Positions 56,163 to 64,000 of a stretch of 64,000 nt of DNA are shown one piece after another. Numbering within the stretch: the stretch's first letter is position 1; each line of letters opens with the position of its first letter. Position numbers and translations under genes: made by a program. The stretch is from an uncultured Albidovulum sp. (GTDB lineage Bacteria > Pseudomonadota > Alphaproteobacteria > Rhodobacterales > Rhodobacteraceae). The notes under the pieces were generated by a model. It made no database searches, was not told where the DNA came from, and was given only the letters and a program-made list of their open reading frames with translations. The stretch spans positions 1-64,000 of the forward strand of contig CAJYAD010000020.1 of the NCBI GenBank assembly GCA_913064775.1, written 5' to 3'.

Positions 56163-56988
56163 TCCGCTGCAAGAGGGCCGCTATCTGGCCATCGCGCTGT
56201 TGGGCGGGGTGGCGCTGGTGTGGTCGACGCCGCTGTTGTGGATGATCATCGCGGCCTTTCGGCCCGACAGCGGCGACGCGCTGAACATGGCCGCGCTCTG
56301 GCCCAACTTCCGCCCGACGCTGGCGAATTTCCGCGACGCGCTGCAAAGCGCCGATTTCGCGCGGCTTTACGTGAACACGGTGATCGTCTGCGGCGGCATT
56401 CTGGCGGTGCAGCTGGTCACCGTCACGCTGGCCGGCTTTGCCTTCGCGCGGCTGAAATTCCCGGGGCAGGGGGTGCTGTTCTACGCCTTCCTGTTGCAGC
56501 TTATGATCGTGCCGGTGGTGCTGATCGTGCCGAACCTCGTCACCATCACCCATCTTGGCCTTTACGACACGCTGCCCGGCGTCATGGCGCCCTATTTCGC
56601 CTCGGCCTTCGGCACCTTCCTGATGCGGCAGTGCTTTCGCACCATCCCGCGCGACTTCGAAGAGGCCGCGCTGGTTGAGGGCGCCAGCTGGGGTCAGGTG
56701 ATCTGGCGGGTGCTGATCCCGCTGGCCCGGCCCGGCATGGTGGCCTTCGCCATCGTCTCTGTCTGCGCCCATTGGAACGAGTTCCTGTGGCCGCTGATGG
56801 TGATCTCGAAACCGTCGCACCAGACGCTGACGGTGGGGCTGGCAAGCTTCACCCAGGGCGCCGAGGGCGGCAGCCAATGGGGCGTGATCGCCGCCGGCAC
56901 CTTCCTGGTCGCCGCGCCGCTGATGATCGCCTTCGCGCTGTTCCAGCGCCAGTTCGTGAACTCTTTCCTCTTCTCAGGCGTCAAATAG
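56152..56988 (+). CDS. ABC transporter permease, UgpE-like (system 2)
   Basis: 278 aa, six helices. EAA loop FEEAALVEGASWGQVIWRVLIPLARP; C-terminus LFQRQFVNSFLFSGVK matches its system-1 paralogue. Second gene of the plus-strand operon. Confidence 0.93.
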   Translation: MKADPLQEGRYLAIALLGGVALVWSTPLLWMIIAAFRPDSGDALNMAALWPNFRPTLANFRDALQSADFARLYVNTVIVCGGILAVQLVTVTLAGFAFARLKFPGQGVLFYAFLLQLMIVPVVLIVPNLVTITHLGLYDTLPGVMAPYFASAFGTFLMRQCFRTIPRDFEEAALVEGASWGQVIWRVLIPLARPGMVAFAIVSVCAHWNEFLWPLMVISKPSHQTLTVGLASFTQGAEGGSQWGVIAAGTFLVAAPLMIAFALFQRQFVNSFLFSGVK

Positions 56989-56999
56989 GAGCGACGACT

Positions 57000-58325
57000 A
57001 TGATCCACTGGAAAACCCTGGCCGCCGCGGGTGCGCTGGCGTTCGGCCTTGGCCAGACCGCCCAGTCAGCCCAGGCCGCGACCAATATCGAGCTGTATTT
57101 CCCGGTGCCCGTGCAGGGCAAGCTGGCCAACAAGATGAAGTCCCTGATGGAGGCCTTCAACAAGGCCCATCCCGACATCGACGCGACCGCGGTCTATACC
57201 GGCAGCTATGACGAGACCAACCTGAAGACCCGCGCCGCGATCCGCGCCGGCAACCCGCCGGCGGCGGTGATCATGTCGGCGAATTTCATCCTCGAATACC
57301 AGATCAACAACGAGATCCAGCCGCTTGATCCGATGATCAAGGCCGACGGCATGACCGACAAGAGCTTCATGGACCAGTATTGGCAGGCGCTGCACGGCAA
57401 TGCCGAGTTCGCCGGCCATGTCTGGGCGGTGCCGTTCCAGAACTCGACCCCGCTGCTCTATCTCAACGTCAAGGCGTTCAAGGAGGCCGGGCTGAACCCC
57501 GACAACCCGCCGCAGACCTGGGCCGAATGGGCCGACGCCGCCAAGAAGCTGACCAAGCGCGACGGCAACAGCGTCAGCCAGTACGGCCTGATGATGCCGG
57601 GCAATTACGACTATCTGGGCTGGATCGTCTCGGCGCTGGATATGTCGAACGGCGGCCAATACTACAACACCGATTTCGGCGGCGAGGTCTATTACGATCA
57701 GCCCTCGATGCTGGGTGCGGTGCGCTTCATGCATAACCTGGTGTTCAAGGACAAGGTGATGCCCCAGGGCGTGACCAACGCCAAGGACGTCTCGACCTCT
57801 TTCTTCGCCGGCAAGGCGGCGATGGTGGTGCTGTCGACCGGGGCGCTGTCCTTCGTGCGCGACAACATGAAGGACAATTTCCGCGTCGCCTTCCTGCCGG
57901 GCCATCTGCGTCACGCGGTGGCGATCGGCGGGGCCTCGCTGATGATGCCGAAAGGGTTGAGCCCGGCCAAGCAAGAGGCCGCCTGGACCCTGATCAAATG
58001 GCTGACCAGCCCCAAGGTCGCGGGTGAGTGGAGCCGCTTCACCGGCTATTTCGCGCCCAACAAGGGGGCCTACGACCTGCCCGAGATGAAGGATTTCATG
58101 GCCCAGCATCCCAATGCGCAGGTGGCGCTGAAGCAGTTAGCCTATGCCCATCCGTGGTTCGCGACCTACAACACCGTGGCCGTGCGCAAGGCGCTCGAGG
58201 ATCAGGTGCAGGCGGTGCTGTCGGGCAATGAAACGCCCGAAAAGGCGGTGAAGGCCGCGCAGGCCAAGGCCGACCAGCTGATGGCGCCCTATGTCGCGCA
58301 GACCGCGCTGAAGCTGCCGGACTGA
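57000..58325 (+). CDS. UgpB-like solute-binding protein (system 2)
   Basis: 441 aa. Signal MIHWKTLAAAGALAFGLGQTAQSAQA, then TNIELYFPVPVQGKLANKM. Segments VPFQNSTPLLYLNVKAFKEAGLNPDNPPQTW, STGALSFVRDN, IGGASLMMPKG and TGYFAPNKGAYDL align with E. coli UgpB, including the region around the glycerol-phosphate site. RBS AGGAGCG before the ATG at 57000. Followed by a hairpin and a phosphodiesterase gene. Confidence 0.92.
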   Translation: MIHWKTLAAAGALAFGLGQTAQSAQAATNIELYFPVPVQGKLANKMKSLMEAFNKAHPDIDATAVYTGSYDETNLKTRAAIRAGNPPAAVIMSANFILEYQINNEIQPLDPMIKADGMTDKSFMDQYWQALHGNAEFAGHVWAVPFQNSTPLLYLNVKAFKEAGLNPDNPPQTWAEWADAAKKLTKRDGNSVSQYGLMMPGNYDYLGWIVSALDMSNGGQYYNTDFGGEVYYDQPSMLGAVRFMHNLVFKDKVMPQGVTNAKDVSTSFFAGKAAMVVLSTGALSFVRDNMKDNFRVAFLPGHLRHAVAIGGASLMMPKGLSPAKQEAAWTLIKWLTSPKVAGEWSRFTGYFAPNKGAYDLPEMKDFMAQHPNAQVALKQLAYAHPWFATYNTVAVRKALEDQVQAVLSGNETPEKAVKAAQAKADQLMAPYVAQTALKLPD

Positions 58326-58342
58326 GCCCCGCACCAAAGCTT

Positions 58343-58370
58343 CGGCCCGCCTCAATTCCGGGGCGGGCCG
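58343..58370 (+). terminator. Hairpin after the system 2 binding protein
   Basis: CGGCCCGCC / GGCGGGCCG (9 bp, 10-base loop), 17 bases after the stop, followed by TTCCCTTCC. May be a partial terminator between the transporter genes and the phosphodiesterase. Confidence 0.55.
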
Positions 58371-58409
58371 TTCCCTTCCGGGGTTTTCCATGCCCCTACG
58401 GAGTTTCCC

Positions 58410-59225
58410 ATGATCGTCGCCCAGATCACCGACCTGCACCTGCGCCGCGCCGGCAAACCGGCCTATCGGGTTTCGGAAACCAACACCCTGGCCGCCCGCG
58501 CGGTCGAGGCGCTGCGCGCGCTCGATCCCCGGCCCGACCTTGTGGTCATCTCCGGCGATCTGACCGATTGCGGCCTGCCCGAGGAATATGAAGAGCTGAC
58601 CCGCCTGCTGGCCCGCCTGCCGATCCCCTGCGCGCTGATCCCCGGCAATCACGACCGGCGCGAGGCGCTGCTTGCCGCCTTTCCCGAGGCCGCCGATGGC
58701 GATGGCTTCATCGGCTTCACCCGCGATCTGGGGCCGCTGCGGCTGATCGGTCTTGATACCGTGGTGCCCGGCGCCTCGCACGGGGCGCTTTGCGACACCC
58801 GGCTTGACGCGCTGGAGGCCGCTCTGTCGGCACGGCCCGACGCGCCGACGCTGATCTTCATGCACCATCCGCCCTTTGATTGCGGCATCCGCCACATGGA
58901 CCGCATCGCCCTGCGCGAGGGGCGCGAACGGCTGGCCGGGATCGTTCAGGCCAACCCTCAGGTGGCGCGGATCTGCTGCGGCCACCATCACCGCCCGGTT
59001 CAGGCGCTGTTCGCCGGAACGCTGGCGCAGATCGCGCCCTCGGTCGCTCATCAGGTGCTATTCGACCTGAGCGAGGAAAGCCCCGCGCTTTTCGCGATGG
59101 AGCCGCCCGCCTTCCTGCTGCACACGCTGATCGGCGACGCTCTGGTCAGCCATCAGGTCTATGTCGAGCGGTATGAGGGACCCTATCCCTTCGTTCTGGA
59201 TGCCGATTATCCGGGCCGGGCGTGA
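58410..59225 (+). CDS. Calcineurin-like phosphodiesterase (GpdQ/CpdA type)
   Basis: 271 aa binuclear metallophosphoesterase. All five motifs are visible: ITDLHL (D-x-H), VISGDLTDCG (GD), IPGNHDRRE (GNHD), FMHHPPFD (HH) and CCGHHHRP (GHxH). Cytoplasmic, no signal. Next to UgpB-type uptake it would split imported glycerophosphodiesters into glycerol-3-phosphate and an alcohol, a role filled in E. coli by the unrelated UgpQ. cAMP is an alternative substrate of this family. Confidence 0.88.
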   Translation: MIVAQITDLHLRRAGKPAYRVSETNTLAARAVEALRALDPRPDLVVISGDLTDCGLPEEYEELTRLLARLPIPCALIPGNHDRREALLAAFPEAADGDGFIGFTRDLGPLRLIGLDTVVPGASHGALCDTRLDALEAALSARPDAPTLIFMHHPPFDCGIRHMDRIALREGRERLAGIVQANPQVARICCGHHHRPVQALFAGTLAQIAPSVAHQVLFDLSEESPALFAMEPPAFLLHTLIGDALVSHQVYVERYEGPYPFVLDADYPGRA

Positions 59226-59594
59226 TGACGTGTTTCAAAGCGCCGGCAATCGCCGCGCCACGCGGGACATGCCTTGGCACGCGGCTTTCGGCGTGCCGCA
59301 ACCCGTCGGACCAACCCCGCGCAACACAACGAATGGCGGCAGGATCATAGCGCCGGCCCTGATCCATCTGGATCATGAAGTCGTGTCTTGGTTGTGGGAG
59401 TATCTCGCTGTTGATTCTGTACAATGAGAACGGGCGTGTTTGTTGCCCCCTTCGGGGGGCTTGCCCGATATGAGTGCGCATGACTTCGAAAGCCGTCCCA
59501 GGTGGCTTCCGGGTCGGATTTTTTTTGCCATGTGTTCGACGTACGAGTGACCCCGGCGGGCCGTTTGACGGCGCGTCGGGGCTTGTTTCGACCG
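59226..59594. other. 369-base convergent intergenic region
   Basis: Between the phosphodiesterase and LuxR-type genes. No convincing gene. TACAAT at 59420-59425 could be a -10 without a clear -35. A hairpin GCCCCC-TTCG-GGGGGC lies at 59445-59460. Confidence 0.5.
59445..59460. terminator. UUCG-type hairpin
   Basis: GCCCCC / GGGGGC with a TTCG loop; no long T tract on either side, so termination is uncertain. Confidence 0.4.
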
Positions 59595-60770
59595 CTATTG
59601 CGTGCGGTGCGGGGCCGCCGAAGCGGGGCCGGTTCCGGGCCCCGTCAGCGTCAGAACCCGGCGCACCAGATCCACCTGACGGCGGCAATCGGCCTTCCAC
59701 ATCGCCTGTTTGATCTGATTGCGCACGGTCACCAGCCGGGTGCCGCGCTGGTCGGCGATCTCGACCGGGCTGAGGCCCTCGGCCAGCATCAGCGCGACCG
59801 CGGACTCGGCCGGGGTCAGCGACAGGGCGGCGCCAAGCCGGCTGCGGGGGGGGCGCTGCACCTGCGGCCGGGTGAGCGCCAGAACGATCAGCGGCGGCGG
59901 AACGAAGAAGGCGCTGCCAAGAAGCCGGGCCAGATCCTCTTCGGCCGAAAGCACGGCCAGGTTGCAGCGCCATTCCGCCCCGTCCGGTGCGCGCAGGCCA
60001 AAGCTGTGCGGCGCCACGCGCCCGGCCTGGCGGCGCAGCGCGGCCAGGCGCGATTCGGCGTGCGGATCGGTGAAAGCGGCGGTGCCCGAGGGCGTCAGCC
60101 GCAGCACCTCTCCGGCTTCCAGCAGGGTGGCGGCGCGCGGATCGACCGATACCGGACGTCCCTCGGCGGTGAGGATCAGCACAGCGGCGGTGTCGGGGTC
60201 GACCTGATGGCGCAGCAGGTAATTGCCAAGCCGCGCCCCCGTCAGCGTGCGGTTCATCTCCAGCGCCTGCTGCAACAGAGGCACGAAATCGTTCAGCAGC
60301 CGGGTCCAGCCCGGTTGCAGCCTTTTGCCATCACGGTTGCGGATGTTGCCGCCCACCACATAGAGCCGCGTCGGATCGCGCAACAGCACGCTGCCGCCGC
60401 CGGCGATGATGTCTTCCTGCGGGCGGACCCAATCGGCGTAGAATTCGGTCCGGCGCAGCACCGCGTCCGGGCACATTTGCGCCGAGGTTAGCACCTGCCC
60501 GGGTGCGCCGCGCAAGAAGCCCGGCGCCCATGCGTTGCGGGTGGTGTAGTGGCGATTGTAGCCTTCCATGAACTCGGGGTCGTAGCCATGGGTCACATGC
60601 AGCGGGCCGGTTTGGCCGACAATCATGTCGAAGCCGAACAGATGGGTGCGGATGTCTCCGGCCATTTCCGCCATCAGCGACACCACCGGCTGCCAGCTGG
60701 TCGGATCCACGGCGGCGGCGTTGATTCTTCGCGCCAATTCCAGGTAATTATGCCCCGGTTTCAAGGTCAT
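59595..60770 (-). CDS. LuxR-type helix-turn-helix regulator
   Basis: 391 aa. The C-terminal helix-turn-helix is LTPAESAVALMLAEGLSPVEIADQRGTRLVTVRNQIKQAMWKADCRRQVDLVRRVL, of LuxR/GerE type. The long N-terminal part (HNYLELARRINAAAVDPTSWQPVVSLMAEMAGDIRTHLFGFD...) looks PAS/GAF-like and lacks acyl-homoserine-lactone domain features I can recognise. Such stand-alone regulators are common in Rhodobacterales. Target and signal unknown. It is downstream of typA on the same strand. Confidence 0.85.
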   Translation of the reverse strand: MTLKPGHNYLELARRINAAAVDPTSWQPVVSLMAEMAGDIRTHLFGFDMIVGQTGPLHVTHGYDPEFMEGYNRHYTTRNAWAPGFLRGAPGQVLTSAQMCPDAVLRRTEFYADWVRPQEDIIAGGGSVLLRDPTRLYVVGGNIRNRDGKRLQPGWTRLLNDFVPLLQQALEMNRTLTGARLGNYLLRHQVDPDTAAVLILTAEGRPVSVDPRAATLLEAGEVLRLTPSGTAAFTDPHAESRLAALRRQAGRVAPHSFGLRAPDGAEWRCNLAVLSAEEDLARLLGSAFFVPPPLIVLALTRPQVQRPPRSRLGAALSLTPAESAVALMLAEGLSPVEIADQRGTRLVTVRNQIKQAMWKADCRRQVDLVRRVLTLTGPGTGPASAAPHRTQ

Positions 60771-60861
60771 AAGTCCCGCGCCCCTTGTTCTGGGGCGATC
60801 GTGTCACGACACCGTCAACCGGGGCAAGCCCCCGGGCCAACGATGTCGTGATCTGGCACAG

Positions 60862-60892
60862 GCCCCCCGCGCAGGGGCCCCGCGCGGGGGGC
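60862..60892. terminator. GC-rich hairpin after typA
   Basis: GCCCCCCGCGC / GCGCGGGGGGC (11 bp, 9-base loop), two bases beyond the typA stop. Without a T run, so possibly an mRNA 3'-end stabiliser. A second dyad TCACGACA/TGTCGTGA surrounds a CCGGGG/CCCCGG core just upstream of the LuxR gene (about 60807-60850). Confidence 0.55.
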
Positions 60893-60894
60893 GT

Positions 60895-62712
<1,818 letters not shown>

Positions 62713-62874
62713 AAATCCGTCCTGAATGCTGCGCCGCCGCGATACAGGCAAAAGCGGCGCTTGGCCAGAGGGTATGACTGCGTCTTAGCGCCCCGGTCTG
62801 CGCGCTGTGGCCCCCCGGCCTTGACTTCGCCCCGCTCCGGCGCCCTTCATCGGCCCGAAGAACAGGAGGCCCCG

Positions 62875-64000
62875 ATGGCAGAGACTTTCGACGCGGAACT
62901 GCAAGACCGTCTGATGCGCTACGCGGCGGTCGAGACCCAAAGCGACGAGGACAGCCCCAGCGCCCCTTCGACCGAGGTGCAGTTCGATCTGCTGCGGATG
63001 CTGCAGGCAGAGCTTGCCCGGATCGGCGCGGCAGAGGTCGAGCTGACCGATTACGGCGTGGTGCTGGCGACGATCCCGGGCACCGCCCCGGGGCCGACGA
63101 TCGGCCTTCTGGCCCATGTCGACACCGCGCCGCAATTCACCGCACGGGGGGTGAAGCCGCGCGTCATCCAGGGCTGGAACGGCGACGACATCACCTTTCC
63201 CGACGCGCCCGAACTGGTGCTGTCGCCCGCCGAGTACCCCTATCTCGCTGAAAAGGCGGGTCAGGACATCATCACCGCCTCGGGCACCACGCTGCTGGGC
63301 GCCGACGACAAGGCCGGCATCGCGATCATCATGACCGCCGCGCGCCACCTGATCGAAAACCCCGAGATCCCGCACGGCCCCATCCGCATCGCCTTCACCC
63401 CCGACGAGGAAATCGGCCGCGGCGTGGGGGCGGATCTGCCGCGCGACCTGAGGGCTGATTTCGCCTATACGTTCGACGGCGGCGCGGTGGGCGAGATCGA
63501 ATATGAGACCTTCTCGGCCGACGCGGCCGAGGTGCGGATCGAGGGCGTCTCGATCCATCCGGGCTATGCGACGGGCAAGCTGGTGAATGCGGTCCATCTG
63601 GCCGCCAAGATCGTCCAGACCCTGCCGCAGGCGACGATGACGCCTGAAACCACCGCCGGGCGCGCGGGCTTCGTGCATGCGACCGAAATGTTCGGCGGTG
63701 CGGCGCAGATGACCCTGCGCTTCATCCTGCGCGATTTCGAACGCGACGGGCTGGAGGCCAAGGGCAAGCTCTTGCGCGATGTCTGCGCCGCGGTGCAGGC
63801 GGGAGAGCCGCGGGCGAAGATCGCCTGCGAGATTCGCCCCCAATACCGCAACATGCGCTACTGGCTGGAGGCCGACATGACCCCGGTGACCCTGGCGGTT
63901 GAGGCCGCGCGCGCGATCGGGATCGAGCCGATCTCGAATCCCATTCGCGGGGGGACCGACGGCTCGCGGCTGACGGAATTCGGCGCGCCCTGTCCGAACC
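62875..64000 (+). CDS. pepT: Peptidase T (tripeptidase), cut by window end
   Basis: At least 375 codons, open at the right edge. Starts MAETFDAELQDRLMRYAAVETQSDED after AGGAGG (62864-62869). M20 zinc peptidase motifs: GLLAHVDTAP (His and Asp), LLGADDKAGIAIIM (bridging Asp), FTPDEEIGRG (catalytic Glu and metal Glu), FDGG and RGGTDGSRL near the visible end. PepT removes N-terminal residues from tripeptides in the cytoplasm. Divergent from typA. Confidence 0.95.
   Translation, partial: MAETFDAELQDRLMRYAAVETQSDEDSPSAPSTEVQFDLLRMLQAELARIGAAEVELTDYGVVLATIPGTAPGPTIGLLAHVDTAPQFTARGVKPRVIQGWNGDDITFPDAPELVLSPAEYPYLAEKAGQDIITASGTTLLGADDKAGIAIIMTAARHLIENPEIPHGPIRIAFTPDEEIGRGVGADLPRDLRADFAYTFDGGAVGEIEYETFSADAAEVRIEGVSIHPGYATGKLVNAVHLAAKIVQTLPQATMTPETTAGRAGFVHATEMFGGAAQMTLRFILRDFERDGLEAKGKLLRDVCAAVQAGEPRAKIACEIRPQYRNMRYWLEADMTPVTLAVEAARAIGIEPISNPIRGGTDGSRLTEFGAPCPN

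Noticed and set aside
59161-59713. Open frames in the gap before the LuxR-type gene
   Set aside because: Composition is not protein-like, no RBS, and parts overlap real genes on either strand.

Overview
This 64 kb, very GC-rich and gene-dense window reads as chromosome of an alphaproteobacterium, most likely a member of the Rhodobacteraceae (Rhodobacter/Paracoccus-type). Support: a circularly permuted two-piece tmRNA gene, an alphaproteobacterial SOS box (GAAC-N7-GAAC) at recA, a CckA kinase with TTAA-N7-TTAA CtrA-type boxes in front of it, a DctD-like regulator without the sigma54 loop, a Hint-domain protein, a DUF4169/ribbon-helix-helix pair, and a family of short palindromic intergenic repeats. 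No rRNA, tRNA or CRISPR array was found.

Layout. 1-5.3 kb: end of an unidentified gene, a lipoprotein, nrdR-ribD, a small membrane protein, then lipoprotein and homoserine dehydrogenase on the minus strand and a TetR regulator sitting under its own palindrome. 5.5-9.3 kb: purQ and a DctB/DctD-type two-component pair. 9.3-13.8 kb: RNase E with a long leader, a TusA-like protein, CcdA. 13.9-17.4 kb: a collinear trio of membrane serine hydrolase, cytochrome P450 and Tat-exported polysaccharide deacetylase. 17.4-20.6 kb: fumC with three small genes, then sspB (ClpXP adaptor) and ssrA (tmRNA, tag ANDNRAPMALAA) side by side. 20.6-28 kb: a LacI-type regulator divergent from a sugar-acid operon (arabonate-type dehydratase, ketoglutarate semialdehyde dehydrogenase, RraA-like protein, SMP-30 lactonase) and a 2-hydroxyacid dehydrogenase. 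28-33 kb: VOC protein, tatABC with a DUF815 ATPase, and an overlapping SDR/histidine phosphatase pair. 33-40.5 kb: Hint protein, guaB, RsmB-type methyltransferase, cckA, sulfotransferase-like gene. 40.5-45.7 kb: recA, a serine-recombinase remnant, alaS, DUF1330. 45.8-49.6 kb: Lrp/AsnC regulator and a nitric-oxide cluster (Rrf2 regulator, group III globin, a possible hemerythrin remnant, NnrS, NnrU). 49.6-59.2 kb: two complete, divergently arranged UgpBAEC-like ABC importers plus a metallophosphodiesterase. 59.6-64 kb: LuxR-type regulator, typA/bipA, and pepT cut by the window end.

How the genes fit together. Three functional blocks stand out: ribosome rescue with tagged-protein delivery (ssrA-sspB); oxidation of a sugar lactone/sugar acid to 2-oxoglutarate or to cleavage products; and uptake plus cleavage of glycerophosphodiesters (duplicated Ugp-like importers with a phosphodiesterase). 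The least ordinary non-coding features are a 41-bp palindromic element nested inside two copies of the dispersed repeat (40/41 identical), the CtrA-type boxes before cckA, and a 16-bp perfect inverted repeat between the two Ugp-like operons.
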